DNA of 64,000 nt from Plotosus lineatus (GCA_024760905.1 CM045746.1:11266966-11330965); one strand, 5' to 3'; numbered from the stretch's first letter, positions 11,925-23,379 are shown. Notes: generated by a model not told the origin, from the sequence alone. Made by a program: numbers and translations.

Positions 11925-12222
11925 CATTACAGTCGCAGGGAGGCTGTCGCCAGTGGACTCCGTGCAAGGGCGGGGTACACTCTGAACAGCCCACCAGGCC
12001 ATCTTGGAGACAACACTCACAGAACCATGTGAAACAGAACAGCCAGTTAACCTACTGTGCATGCTTTGGGACTTTGGGAGAAAACTGGAGTACCCCAAGG
12101 AAACTCACACGCATGCAGGAGAACATGCAAACTCGCCACAAATACGCCTGAGCACAGGAATCGAACCCACACCTTCTTGCTGTGAGGAGGATGTGCAAAC
12201 CACTGCACCACTGTTTTGTCCA
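11925..12222 (-). mobile_element. family B SINE, near full length
   Basis: Minus strand: a tRNA-like head with GGGTTCGATTCCTG, then GTTTGCATGTTCTCCTGCA, GGGGTACTCCAGTTTTCTCC, and an L2-like tail ending GCGACTGTAATG. Internal deletions are present. Confidence 0.75.
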
Positions 12223-12624
12223 TGTTTTCAAATCCACCTGCAAAAGAGTATGATGCTTCATATCACATTCATTTGCACAGCTCTCAGCTCTGATTGGTCA
12301 AGAAGGCTCCGGTTCATTTTTTAAATGTCAGCTGGGACAACAACTATAAATGTTTTGGCTAAATGGCATTACTGTTACATTAGAAACATGAACCTGTTCG
12401 ATTTTCTAATGTAACACGGATGGCATTTACTTACTAACATATCTAATAATATATTTAATATAATAATAATAATGTTCTGATGTTATAACAGTTTCTATGA
12501 CGATTTTTAATGTACTGCTTTGGAAAGGAGTCTCCAGTGTCAGTGCTTTGACAGTCAGACATACTGAAGGGTTTCTTACCTGTGAGCTGTTTGTGTTAAT
12601 GCTTGAATATATCAGCCCTGTGAT

Positions 12625-12725
12625 GGTTTTGCAAGCTGTTCAGGCTGTACCTAACCTTTCCCTGGTGTCGGCTGAAATAGGCCCCAACCTCCCTCTGACA
12701 ATAATACGATTAAGGAAATGAGTGA
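12625..12725 (+). repeat. L2-like SINE tail fragment
   Basis: TTGCAAGCTGTTCAGGCTGT to ATTAAGGAAATGAGTGAATG matches the 3' tails of the other SINEs in this window, diverged and lacking any head. Confidence 0.6.
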
Positions 12726-13195
12726 ATGTTAGCTGTTGAGATAAATGTAAATATATATATTTTTTAAAGTTAAAGCAGACTCACAGAGATATATTAAATA
12801 ATTATTGTAATTATTATTCGCTGAAGGTGAGGCGGATATCCGAAGGTGAATATCAACTAGGAGTGACATTCACCAGAGATGAACAAATAGTATGTGTTCC
12901 ATGGCAACGTCTTTTAAAACTCCTTTTTTGGAATTGTTTGGGACAGTATTTTGTTGAATTTCCAGGATTCCAGAATCATAGCTGAATGAATTGTGTTGAT
13001 TGTTTTCATCACACTGACTTTAAATCACTCCTGGAAGTGAAGACGGTGCGGTGCGAAATGAAAGTTGAAATATTTATTTTACACTTTCCTACAAAAGCAA
13101 AACAGAAATATACAGTGTACAGTAGCAGAAGGAAGTTCTATAAGAGCTATGCATATTTGTCACTGTCTCGGCTACCTCAGAGGAAATACTGAGGG
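12726..13195. other. unassigned DNA
   Basis: No recognisable gene or repeat family. Confidence 0.4.
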
Positions 13196-13202
13196 GTGAG
13201 TG

Positions 13203-13207
13203 CGCGC

Positions 13208-13248
<41 letters not shown>

Positions 13249-13378
13249 TCTTTCCTCCTGCACTGTATCTTCTTTTCACCTTGAAAGGCTGGTTAGGTCG
13301 AACTCGCCTCAAAGCCCCAGAAGACACCTATCTTGCTTGTGTATATGTGTGTGTCTGTGTGTGAGTGTGTGTGTATGT
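13203..13378 (+). repeat. (GT)n microsatellite plus imperfect TG run
   Basis: A pure GT run at 13207-13247 preceded by GCGCGCG, and an imperfect TGTGTCTGTGTGTGAGTGTG run at 13344-13375. Confidence 0.95.
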
Positions 13379-13492
13379 TATGGCAGCTGAAGGAGAGTTG
13401 TCCATTCCCGCGGGCCTTTGACATCTTCATCTTGATATTTTCTAATCTAAAGTTGAAATCCCAGACAAGGACAGAGACAGATTAGCTCCCTG

Positions 13493-13562
13493 ACACACAC
13501 ACACACACACACCCACCCACACACACAGCCAGACACACACACACACCCACCCACACACACAC

Positions 13563-13605
<43 letters not shown>

Positions 13606-13620
13606 TGCACAAACACATAA

Positions 13621-13660
<40 letters not shown>

Positions 13661-13689
13661 ACACACAAACATGCACAAACACATAAACG

Positions 13690-13721
<32 letters not shown>

Positions 13722-13781
13722 GACACTTACACACAGACATGCACAAACACATAAACGCACACACACACATACACACAGCCA

Positions 13782-13827
<46 letters not shown>

Positions 13828-13945
13828 TCTGCACACACACACATACATAAACACATATACACCCACACACATACGCACAAACACATACGCACAAACACAT
13901 ACGCACAAACACACACACGAGTACATACACATACATATGCACATT
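13493..13945 (+). repeat. complex CA array with internal 66-68 bp period
   Basis: CA-rich for about 450 bases. A unit containing AAACATGCACAAACACATAA then ACGCACAC occurs at about 13601, 13667 and 13735, separated by pure CA runs. A further set of ATACGCACAAACAC units repeats every 14 bases at 13870-13915. Confidence 0.95.
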
Positions 13946-14049
13946 CACACTCACACATATATAACTGCAGTGAGTATGGAAGTGGATGGGTTTGGGTGGG
14001 TAGGTGGATGAGGGGTAGTATTCCTGTAGTTTATGACTATAGGTGACAT

Positions 14050-14240
14050 TCACAGAGTAATTAAATGAATTACAGAATAAGGCGATGCTTCACACAGCCG
14101 TAGATCTAATTAGATGCAGGTGAAGCATTACATTAGTCACAGGTGCGGCTGGCTTTATTATCGGATCAGAAAACTAATCTCGTGTCGCGCAAGATGCAGA
14201 TGAAGCATTTCACAGCTGAAAATCCTATATTGTGCTTCTT
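14050..14240. other. candidate conserved noncoding patch with repeated AGATGCAGRTGAAGCATT
   Basis: This non-repetitive patch contains AGATGCAGGTGAAGCATT near 14112 and AGATGCAGATGAAGCATT near 14191, plus TAATTAAATGAATTACAG and CTAATTAGATGCAG homeodomain-like sites and CAGGTG/CAGCTG E-boxes. It has no coding potential. Regulatory function is inference only. Confidence 0.3.
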
Positions 14241-14244
14241 TAAA

Positions 14245-14700
14245 TGCAATTGCATGAAATTACACCACTAAAGGCCTCACGAAAAAGGAATGCAACACCA
14301 GAGCTGTATAATCAAAATGCAGCTTTTTTTACTCTCGCCAAAGCAATAGAGGACAATCCGTTCCACAGCAGTAGCAAGGCACTATATCAGTATATACACA
14401 ATCATATGCTACAAAAGCAGTTAAACAGCACGTCTAATGCTGGAAGACACTCTTTTTTTTATATACTCATACTGTCCCAACCTGAAATGATTAGCTCGGC
14501 AACATGTAAGTAAAGCTATCAACTAGCTAATGTCACTCATGCTCATATATCACATGTTCCTGATTACATAAGCATGCTTCCAAAAACATGCTTATCAGAG
14601 TCAAAACTGAGCAAGTCTCTGTGGAGTTAAATTGCTAGCTAGCCTTTATATGCACTAATAATCGACTTAGTTTTCTGCACTTCCAGGCAAAAACAAACGT
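14245..14700. other. unassigned DNA
   Basis: An 89-codon open frame (14244-14513) has no recognisable domain, and its composition does not suggest a gene. Confidence 0.35.
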
Positions 14701-14724
14701 CTCTTACACTAAATCATGTCAAAT

Positions 14725-14880
14725 TGTCAAAGATTCTCAGGATCAAATGCTTCTGTGTAGAGTTTAAGTGTTCTCCCCGGGCTGACATAGGTTTTCTCCT
14801 GGTACTCCAGTTTCCTCACACAGTCCAAAATATGTGCACAGTAGGCGAACTGGCTGTTCCAAATCACGCCTGGGTGTGAG
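14725..14880 (+). mobile_element. family B SINE fragment
   Basis: GTGTTCTCCCCGGGCTGACA, GGTTTTCTCCTGGTACTCCA and TTTCCTCACACAGTCCAAAA match the DANA/HE1-like body. The head and the tail are missing. Confidence 0.65.
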
Positions 14881-15082
14881 TGAAGCAAGGAAAAACTACC
14901 TCGAGGACAAAAGAAAGCAGCCTTCAGCAGAATCTGAATCAAAAGGGAAACCCATCCTCATTTGGGTGAAACCAGATAAAAATACAAACCATGTGGCAGA
15001 AACTTCACTATAGTTCCACATGAATTCTGATTGGTTATGTTATAGCTATAATGGGAATTATAGTCCTAAATCATTTTCATGA

Positions 15083-15273
15083 GCAGTGGTGGCCTAGTGT
15101 TAAAGGGCGCTGGATCGCTGATCCTAAAGTTGGGGATTCGAGTCCCACTCTCCACCAGGTTGTCACTGTCTGCCCAGTACAGCTAACTGGGTTATCAAAG
15201 GCCGGCCATGTCTCTCACTGTCTATGGTGAGAGGTTCATGTAAAAGAACCATTGCTGAATTTCTTAAAGAGTA
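15083..15273 (+). mobile_element. family A SINE truncated at its junction with a Ty3/gypsy element
   Basis: The head GGTGGCCTAGTGTTAAAGGG has an A-box-like TGGCCTAGTG, and GGGATTCGAGTCCC is the B box. The body is intact through CCATTGCTGAATTTCTTAAA and AGAGTAG, then stops at 15273, where integrase coding sequence begins on the other strand. Other copies continue here with GCTGCAAAG..GTCAGCGTG. Confidence 0.85.
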
Positions 15274-18199
15274 GCTCAGTCGGACGGCGCTGAGGTTTAT
15301 AATTTTCTCTATTACATAGGGCCCAATGTATCTGGGAGACAGTTTTTTGGAGTCGAGCTGCAGGGGCAGGTCCCGGGAGGAGAGCCACACTTGTTGCCCG
15401 ACCGTGTAGGGAGGTGCCAGGGTATGGTGATGATCGGCAATCCTCTGGTTTCGGGCCACTGTTCGTTCCAGAGCAGTCCGTGCTTCTCTCCCGACCCGGC
15501 ATGCTTTGTGAAACTGTGCCTGGACCGATGGGACGGCCACTTCGACCTCCTGGCTGGGAAACGGGGGGGGCTGGAACCCATTAATCACCATGAAGGGGGA
15601 CATCCCAGTGGCGGTGCAGATCAGAGAATTGTGTGCGTTTTCGACACATGGGAGGTGTGTGGCCCAGAAGGCTAGGAAGCGGCGTAGTGCAGGGAGGATC
15701 TGAGGCTTTGATTCACGCGTTCTGCCTGCCCGTTCGACTGCGGGTGGTAGCCAGCGGCCAAGCTGCATGAGACTCCCAAGGTGTCGTAGAACGCCTTCCA
15801 AACTCAGGATGCAAAATGGGGGCCCTGGTCTGAAACGACGTCCTGGGGGGGATGCCATGGAGGCAAAAGACGTGTTGGACTAGGAGACCAGCTGTTTCCA
15901 TTGCTGAGGGGAGTTTGGGTAGGGCGACGAAATGAACTGCCTTGGAGAACCAGTCCACTACTGTCAGGATAACAGTGTTGCCCTCAGACGGGGTAAACCT
16001 GTGACAAAATCCAGGGGCAATGGGGAACGGGTAAGGGTTGCAGGAGACCCGTGGGTGCACGATGGGAGGACTTGCTCTGGGCACAGGTGGCACAAGCTCC
16101 CAAAAACTCCCTGGTGCCAGCTGCCATCATTGGCCACCTTAAGTGTTGTTGGAGCAGGAAGAGAGTTCGGTGGGCTCCGGGCTGGCAGGCTAATTTTGAG
16201 GAGTGAGCCCACTGGAGTGCTGATGTTCTGACCAGCAGGGGAACATATAGTCAACCTTGGGGGCACCCGATGGTCTCCAGTTCCCCCAGATGGGCGTCCC
16301 GAACTAGCTGTTCTACCTCCCATTGTGCTGCTCCAAGTATACAGGAGGAGGGCAGGATGATCTCCACGGTAGTGTCTTCACCCGAGGAGAACTGCCTGGA
16401 GAGAGTGTCTGTCTTTGTATTCCGGGAGCTGGGTCGGTATGTCAGTGTGAAGTTGAACCTCCCCAAGCAGAGTGACCATCGTGCCTGATGGGAGTTCAAC
16501 CTCTCGAAGGGGTGGGCTGCCCCTTCCAGCCAGTGCCTCCATTCCTGGAGCACCAAGACCACCTCCAGCAGCTTGCAATTCCCAACATCATAATTCTGTC
16601 CCGCCGGGCCAAGCGATGGGAAAAGGCGCATGGGTGTAGCTTCTGGTCTGTGGGAGACCGTTGGGAGAGGACCGCCCCCACCCCTGAGTCCGAGACGTCG
16701 ACTTCCACCACAAATTGCAGCGAGGGGTCCAGGTGGATCAGTACGGGCGTGTGGACGAATTTAGCCTTCAGCCTGTCAGACGCCGCCTGGCACTTGGGGA
16801 CCACTGGAACGGGGTGTTGGGTGATGTCAACTGTGTGAGGGGAGTTGCTAGGCAGCTGTAGTCCTGCACAAACTGGCAATAGAAGTTTGCAAACCCCAGG
16901 AACCTCTGCAGCTGTTTCCGCATCCCTGGAGTCGGCCACTCCGCCACTGCCTTCACCTTCACCAGATCGGGTCCTATCTGCCCCTTTTCCACGATGAACC
17001 CCAGGAAAGAGACTGAGGGGACATGAAACTCACATTTTTCTGCCTTAACAAACAATTTGTTCTCCAGGAGCCTCTTCAGTACCATTCTCACATGACGGAG
17101 ATGTTCGTCTTGGTCTCTAGAGAAGATCAGAATGTCGTCCAGGTATACGAATACAAAGCGGTTCAGCATGTCCCTAAGCACATCATTGACCAGAGCTTGG
17201 AAAACTGCCAGGGCATTGGTTAGTCCGAATGGCATGACCAGGTATTCAAAGTACCCCAGGGGCGTGTTGAAAGCTGTCTTCCACTCGTCCCCCTCCCGAA
17301 TTTGGACTAAGTGGTAGGCATTTCTCAGATCCAGCTTGAAAAAAAAACTGTAGCATCGTGGAGAGGGGTGAGGGCTGAATCAATTAGGGGGAGTCGGTAC
17401 TTGTTTTTTATGGTGATCTGGTTCAGGCCCGTGTAATCGATGCAAGGTCTCAGGGTCTCGTCTTGCTTTTAGACGAAGAAGAATCCCGCACCTACCAGGG
17501 AAGATGAGGGCCGAATGAGACCTGCAGCCAGCGACTTGTTAATGTATGCCTCCATGGAGTCGTTCTCTGGCTTAGAGAGGTTATCTCGTCACTGTGAAGG
17601 GAGCGTGGAACCTGGGAGTAGGTCAATGGTGCACTTATACGGCCGATGAGGAGGTAAGGAGCGAGCCCGGTCCTTGCTGAAAAACCTCTTGCAGGTCGTG
17701 ATATTCTTTGGGTACACCAACTAAATCCAGATCCTCCAGGTCAATCGGGGTTTGTGAAGCTTGGGAGGGTAAAGCCGCCATTAGGCAGTGTTGCAAATAG
17801 TAGTCACTCCATCTGTGTATGGTGAGGGTGTGCCAGTCAATGTGGGGATTGTGGGTCTGCAACCATGGCCACCCCAACTCTAGGGGAGAGAGAGGCAGGG
17901 AGAACAAACAGTTCCAAATATTCCTGGTGGTTACTGAACAAAGTGAGCTTCACTGGCTTGGTCTTGTGCGTGACGTGAGCTATGAGTCGGCCATCTATGG
18001 CCACTACCTCCTTGGGGGTCTTGAGTTCATACATGGGCAGGTCATGGAGCTCAACCATCCTCGGATCAGTAAAGTTAGCATCAGCGCCTGAGTCAATAAA
18101 TACTTCTACAGGATGAAAGTGTTGCGCAGACTGTAGCATATCTTGAACTCTGAGGCACTTTCGGGGTGTCGTGGAGGATTCTCCCGTAGCTGTCGGGCC
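15274..18199 (-). pseudogene. pol of the Ty3/gypsy element, broken and truncated
   Basis: Protease follows the knuckle in the same frame (VFIDSGADANF, active-site D-S-G, near 18095). The RT palm is in frame 17235-16768 ([13 protein letters not shown], then YLDD at 17145-17134). RNase H starts with [18 protein letters not shown] near 16710. Integrase retains [21 protein letters not shown] (read in a different frame near 15840) and [14 protein letters not shown], that is, all three catalytic D, D, E positions. It ends with the GPY/F segment [14 protein letters not shown] frame of 231 codons here runs on into the SINE and is therefore chimeric. Confidence 0.85.
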
Positions 18200-19146
18200 C
18201 TGCCGCGCAGGGCACTGGGTGAGGTAATGGCCCTTCTCAGCGCAGTAGATGCAGAGACCGTTGGCCAGCTGCTGGTGCCTCTCTTCAGCCACCAGTCTGG
18301 TGCGGTTCACCTGCATAGGTTCTTGACTGTCATCCTCCCTCAGAGGGAGGAAATGGCGAGTTAGTTCGAGGTGGGGGCCCCTTCCGGGATCTATACCTCT
18401 CTCTTAGCCGGTTGTCCAATCTGGTAGACAAGGCGATTAACTCCTCAAGAGTAGTCGTCTCGTCTCGGGCCGCGAGCTCATCTTTCAGCTGAGCCCTGCA
18501 GGAAAGCCCTGCAGGAAAGCCCCCCCGAAGCGCGGGGTCGTTCCAGCCGCTTTCGATAGCAAGAATCCGGAATCGGATGGCGTATTCCGCCACCAACTGT
18601 GAGCCTTGCCGAATTGTAGGAGCTGGGAGCTCGCCTCCTCCCCTTTCGCCGGATAATCAAAAACCTTCATTTCTCACATGAACTGGTCTAACTGGGAGCA
18701 TAATTCCGGGGTATGGGTGGCAACCGCTAGCACCCAAGACGAGGCTTGCTCCGTGAGTAGGCTCATGATGAAGACGGTTTTTGCTTGATCAGTGGAGTAT
18801 GTGAGCGGCTGCTGGCTGAAGACGAGCGAACACTGGTGAAGGAATTGTGCGCAGGAGCCGATCGCGCTCGAATACCTGGCTGGCGTGGGGATGAGTGGTT
18901 CTCGGTGCGCGGGGAGTATAGCTGGTGCTGGCATGGATGCCGCAGCGGAAAGTGAAGGGTGAGGGGCAGGGTCGTGGCAGTGAGGTGAGTGGCGACGGCG
19001 TCCATCTTTCCATCAAGCAGCGCTAAGCTGGTGGTGATGTGCTGGAGATTGTCCATCATCTAGTGCAAGGTGGTGTCGTGTCATCCCAGCAGGGCGCCCT
19101 GGTCGGATAGTGTCTGCCGAGGCTGCGCGGTCTCCGTTGGGTCCAT
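18200..19146 (-). pseudogene. gag of the Ty3/gypsy element, broken
   Basis: The ATG at 19146 gives MDPTETAQPRQTLSDQGALL and then an in-frame TGA near 19083, where a CGA arginine codon is likely ancestral. The capsid region continues in other frames: PTPARYSSAIGSCAQFLHQC at about 18880-18820, and SLLTEQASSWVLAVATHTPE. A nucleocapsid zinc knuckle CIYCAEKGHYLTQC (CCHC) lies at about 18253-18212. Gag would form the cytoplasmic particle that packages the element's RNA. Confidence 0.8.
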
Positions 19147-19165
19147 GTTTCAGGTCAGAAGATTC

Positions 19166-19517
19166 TGTTTAACTTGGGGTGTATGTGTTGGACCCAGCGA
19201 TGTAGGAGACCAAAAGAAGGTTCAAACGATTAGGAACTGTAAATCACGAGAATACTAAGTCAATGGAACTGGTCGAGCATGAAGCAAGAACCATGGGGTA
19301 AAAGAGAAAGCCGAGGAGCAGAATCACGGGGAAAACAGTCTTCTGACAGCGGAGGGAAGCGTGCCGCTCCCATTTATAGCTGGCTGCTTGCTGATTGCAG
19401 ATTGGGACCAGGCGCACTATGCTGGAACTCGCTTGCTGGCAACTGCCACGCCCCTCGTCAGCACCTGCAATGACTAGAGTAGAGAATTAATGCCGTCAGC
19501 CGGCACAGACCATAACA
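19166..19517 (-). repeat. 5' LTR of the Ty3/gypsy element
   Basis: On the minus strand it begins TGTTATGGTC (19517) and ends AAGTTAAACA (19166), so it has TG...CA ends and is about 352 bases long. CTATAAATGGGAGC, with TATAAAT at 19378-19372, is a TATA box placed as expected in U3. The gag start codon follows 20 bases beyond the LTR end. No second LTR is present in the window for comparison. Confidence 0.8.
19372..19378 (-). promoter_or_regulatory. TATA box in the LTR
   Basis: The minus strand reads TATAAAT about 140 bases from the LTR start, followed by GGGAGCGGCACGC, a usual arrangement for LTR transcription. Confidence 0.6.
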
Positions 19518-19654
19518 CTTTCACCCAAGTCCTAAAAGCAAATAAAGAAAAGTCAGTTAAATAAATGAGACAAAAATAGTTTACACGGTAATTTATTTTT
19601 GTTATTTTTTAATTTATTTATAATTGACCCATTACTACATATCTGTGAATAATA

Positions 19655-20035
19655 AATGTATATGGACCTTTGATTTCAGTACCTGCTGTGACTCCCTTTT
19701 GCATCAATAAATGCAACTAAACATTTCTCATAAATGTTGATGAGTCCTGTACATCAGCCTGGAGGAATTTTAGCCTGTTGCTTCAAACAGAACAGCTTCT
19801 AATCTGGGATGTTTGTGGGTTTCCTCACATTAACTGCTCTCTTCAGGACCTTTCACATCTCAACTGGATTAAGGTGAGGACTTTGACTTGGCCATTCCAA
19901 AAAATTAACTTTATTCTTCTTCCATCATTCTTTGGTAGAACATTTTCCTTTAGTATTTTATGGTAGAATTCAGAAGCAATGATGGCAGGCTGTTCTGGCC
20001 TAGATGCAGGAAACAGGCCCAAATCCCAAATGACA
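19655..20035 (-). pseudogene. decayed Tc1-like transposase fragment
   Basis: On the + strand, TGGAGGAATTTTAGCCTGTT, CATCTCAACTGGATTAAGGT and GGACTTTGACTTGGCCATTC are the reverse complement of the DDE-region coding sequence of fish Tc1 elements, where the protein has ...NPIE(x)... preceded by W...QSPDL. Many changes and no open frame remain. No terminal repeats could be delimited. Confidence 0.6.
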
Positions 20036-20394
20036 TTTTATTGACTGAATAGGATTTCATATTCAGTTACTGTGGAAAACATTAATTTTTGTCTATTCTT
20101 TTGATTTAAGCATTACCCTGAGTTTGCAGGGTGGATAAGATTGTTTACATTGAGGAAATTATGCAATCAAATCACACCAATTCTGTGTAATGTATACTGA
20201 GTGAAATTTAGCATATTCATACAGCAGATCCAATCGTTTTATTTATTTATTAAAAATTATCACCGTGCATAATTTTACTTCTTTAGAGTTGTACAATGTG
20301 ACGCAGTAGTAATTTTCCCTCTTCAAACATCCCTGTGAAATATTCCAGCACATCCCATGAGCACTCTGGCATATCAGTTGCAGGTATTCTTTTT

Positions 20395-20665
20395 TATACA
20401 TTGTGGGGACCCCCCCACCCCCACCCCCAGGTGCAGCTTACTGGGATATCAAAGGCTAGCCATGTCTCTTACTGTCTAGAGTGAGAGGTTCATGTAAAAG
20501 AAGATGACTTTTGACAAGAGCAGGCTGCATAGCGTGTTTCTGCCCTGCAATGGCCTGGTGAGCTGTCCAGGGTGTACTCTACCCTCGCCCAGAGTTGGCT
20601 GAGATGGGTGACAGCCTCCCCGCTACCCTAATTAAGATTAAGTGGTTCAGAAAATGAATAAATGA
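20395..20665 (+). mobile_element. family A SINE, head missing
   Basis: Begins in the body (GTGCAGCTTACTGGGATATC) and runs through AGCCATGTCTCTTACTGTCT to the L2-like tail CCCTAATTAAGATTAAGTGG with a short (TGAA)-type end. Confidence 0.8.
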
Positions 20666-20699
20666 GTTTATTGTGAAAAGCTGTGAAGGAGGAATGAAC

Positions 20700-21080
20700 T
20701 GTTAATCATATTTGTGAATACCGTCTAGGCATATTAAAAAAGAGGAAGCTTAAAGAGAGCGAAATATCAGGAATTTTCAAACTGTTATTATTTCACATTA
20801 AACACTCAGATAATTTGTGAATTAATTTCATGACACACTGACTGCTGGGAAACAAAGATTCCATATGTTCTGGACGTAACTTTTCAGGACAAATGAATAT
20901 TTGAAACGCTCCCGATGGTCCGTTTCATCTCCATTTAAAGTCGACTGTATTGATATTAAAAGCAGTGGCCTTGGTGAACGAGTGCTTGAGATTGTACAAT
21001 GCAGCCTTCATAAATACAGCAAATTAATGAATGCCATCAAATTCTCTTTATTCACAAGTGAAGTGCAATTACACATATGG
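20700..21080. other. unique DNA, possible conserved noncoding element
   Basis: A non-repetitive stretch of balanced composition (for example GGTGAACGAGTGCTTGAGAT) between simple repeats. It is open only as a short 84-codon frame that runs into the GT repeat. I see no known exon. Confidence 0.25.
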
Positions 21081-21082
21081 GC

Positions 21083-21155
<73 letters not shown>

Positions 21156-21265
21156 GAAATTACTTATAGGATATAAGGGAATGCTGCAGTCTGTCATAAT
21201 TATCTCTTATATGCATGAGCTCATTTTTCTTTTTTTATTCTGTGATGTTACAGCAGTCCAAAAGA

Positions 21266-21318
<53 letters not shown>

Positions 21319-21356
21319 CCTTCTCCCCTCTCTCTCTCCTCTCACTCCCCCTATCT

Positions 21357-21410
<54 letters not shown>
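21083..21410. repeat. microsatellite cluster: (GT)n, (CT)n, (CA)n
   Basis: GT run at 21083-21153, CT run at 21269-21316 and CA run at 21359-21410, separated by short unique DNA. Confidence 0.97.
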
Positions 21411-21411
<1 letters not shown>

Positions 21412-21477
21412 CTTTTGCTGCTTAATTAATTGCTCTACATGTGTACATGTCACTTTTGACCTTTGCTTGGGCATATA

Positions 21478-21664
21478 TATTCTATGTATGTATAGTAACC
21501 TGCAATGGATGCAGTGGACTAGAATCCCATCTAAGAGGAGTCGAAGTCCTTGTCGCTTCACACTACAGAAACCGAGGATAAGCAACGGCTTATTCCCTAT
21601 TTCTAGGCCGCTAGGCTGGAGTGTAAAAAGCCCAACAGGCTTTATATATATATATATATATATA
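21478..21664 (+). mobile_element. interspersed repeat family C (retroposon 3' end), copy 1
   Basis: GTAACCTGCAATGGATGCAG, then GTCGCTTCACACTACAGAAA, CCGAGGATAAGC and GTGTAAAAAGCCCAACAGGC, ending in TTT(AT)n. Two other copies (30930, 53030) end in different simple repeats, as expected of a retroposon 3' tail. The family was not identified further. Confidence 0.6.
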
Positions 21665-22052
21665 GGGATCCATAGGTAGTTTGCACCTCAATTCATACAG
21701 CTTCAGTGCATTGAGGTTTTTGTTTTTTTTTTGTTTTGTTTTTTTTTTTTTGGGGGGGGGTAAATAATCATAATTAAATATTCATCAAATTAAAAAATAA
21801 TAAAATTAAGGAAGAATAGGTGGAAAAGTTAAGAAAAATGCCACAAAAACAAGGTCAATGATGCATAAAATCCTAAACCAACACAAAGCAAAAAACAACC
21901 CAAAATCTTCCATCAGAACTAATTACATTGTTGTGAGGTGCGCCTCTGAGTGTGTGCACGTGCATCTGCGAGCATGCGTGAGTGCGTCTGTATGTATATG
22001 TATTTATATTTTACTTACATCTTACAGTATGCATTATTTTTAAATGTTTAAT

Positions 22053-22088
<36 letters not shown>

Positions 22089-22860
22089 CCCCAGTGTTTT
22101 TGATCTTACGTGTAATAACCGTCCATGTGTACTGGGAGCAAGATGGTAGCTCAAACTTACCAATTTTATTCGATCAGTCTCTGTAACGGTAAAATGATGC
22201 GTTCACTGCCTATAAAAGTGAGTTTACACAGTATTTTAAGAACCCCTGCCACTGCGGAATGCCTATAGCGTTCATCAGTAACAACACATTTGATTGTTCC
22301 ACCATGCTTTAAAAAACAGGAAAATATTTTGCTGTGTTCTCTTGGTAAATGTCCAACAAGATGAACCATTAGAAACTAGGCTCTGTATGAATGGAGCAAT
22401 GAGCCAGATATGGACTAAACAGAAAGTGATGACGAGTATTTTTCACCCAATTCTTTTGCTCACTATCTTCATAAATTTAAGCATGTTCTTGGCCATATGC
22501 TTTTCAATGTGCCTTTGTGTTGATTGATTCATGTGCCATGTGCTAAAGTTGACATTCATGTTGATTGGCTCGATTTTACATTGAGGGAAAATATTTAAAG
22601 GAGCAGCACCTGGAGGGAAAATTAAAGGGTCTTTTTTTTAATTATGCTGTTTTCTGTTTATTTTCAGCTTTCATGTAAGTAATTTGGTTCATAATACAAA
22701 ATAAGTAACACAAATACCAGTAAAACTCTTTTATTGTTCTGTTATTATTCATGTTTTCCACCTCGATGGTAATAAGCACTTACTGTTCCACGCCGCAGGT
22801 AACCATTTTAATAAGCGCCCACCCATGCCGATTTTTTTAAGTGCCCTGGGTGCTTATCAC
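21665..22860. other. unassigned AT-rich DNA
   Basis: Contains a T-rich stretch at 21717-21762 and a (TA)n run at 22061-22084. No gene or family is recognised. Confidence 0.45.
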
Positions 22861-22870
22861 GTCGATTATG

Positions 22871-22912
22871 GTATGTGTGTATGTATGTATGTATGTATGT
22901 ATGTGTATATAC
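22871..22912 (+). repeat. (TATG)n microsatellite
   Basis: GTATGTATGTATG tetranucleotide run. Confidence 0.95.
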
Positions 22913-23079
22913 ATATTTAATTTTTATTTATTATTTTTATTTTTTTTCTGGAAGCCTGATCTGTGAAATGTCTTCTAAAACCCATGATCTGTTCCTTGGC
23001 CTTTGTCACATTAGGTGGCAGATGATGTTACTTACACCATGTGAAGAAGGAACCAATACTTCATGTCTTCATCTCCAAT

Positions 23080-23300
23080 TATTCATCTGATGACAAGAGA
23101 GTCATCAGAAAATTTCTGAAGATGGCAGATTTCTGTGCAGTAGCCAAAGTCTGTTGTGTAGAGGCTGAACAGAAAAGGGGTGAGGATGTATCCCTGTGGT
23201 GCTCCAGTGTTGCTGACCACCATGTCCAACACACAGTGCTGCAGGCGCACATAGTGTGATCTGCATAGAAATGTATGAAAATACACAATTACAGTCATAT
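23080..23300 (-). pseudogene. Rex1-like LINE reverse transcriptase fragment
   Basis: The minus strand encodes VSNTGAPQGYILTPFLFSLY, TTDFGYC and then FSDDSLVI. These are the RT motif B-like GxPQG...PFLF segment and an FxDD catalytic site as found in Rex1-type fish LINEs. It is only about 70 codons long, truncated at both ends. Confidence 0.7.
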
Positions 23301-23379
23301 AATTTGTTTAGCAAATATTGTAGATGGTTAATTGGGTTTAGTGTTTCTTAAGACTGAATTCATGTAAGGGTGAATGTCA

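Larger units (their letters stand above)
15274..19517 (-). mobile_element. Ty3/gypsy LTR retrotransposon (Sushi-like), 3'-truncated
   Basis: Read right to left: LTR (19517-19166), leader, gag, protease, reverse transcriptase, RNase H and integrase, ending inside the integrase GPY/F module at 15274. The downstream chromodomain expected in Sushi-type chromoviruses and the 3' LTR are absent. Gene order and Gag/Pol motifs are Ty3/gypsy. Frameshifts and stops break all domains, although motifs are well kept, which suggests moderate age. It is more GC-rich than its AT-rich surroundings. Confidence 0.9.

Noticed and set aside
13500..13945. CRISPR-like array of regular repeats
   Set aside because: The spacers are CA repeats and the period is produced by minisatellite duplication; the window is clearly eukaryotic.
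15163..15858. 231-codon frame as a single gene
   Set aside because: Its start is gypsy integrase and its last residues come from a SINE on the other side of a truncation junction, so it is a chance fusion.
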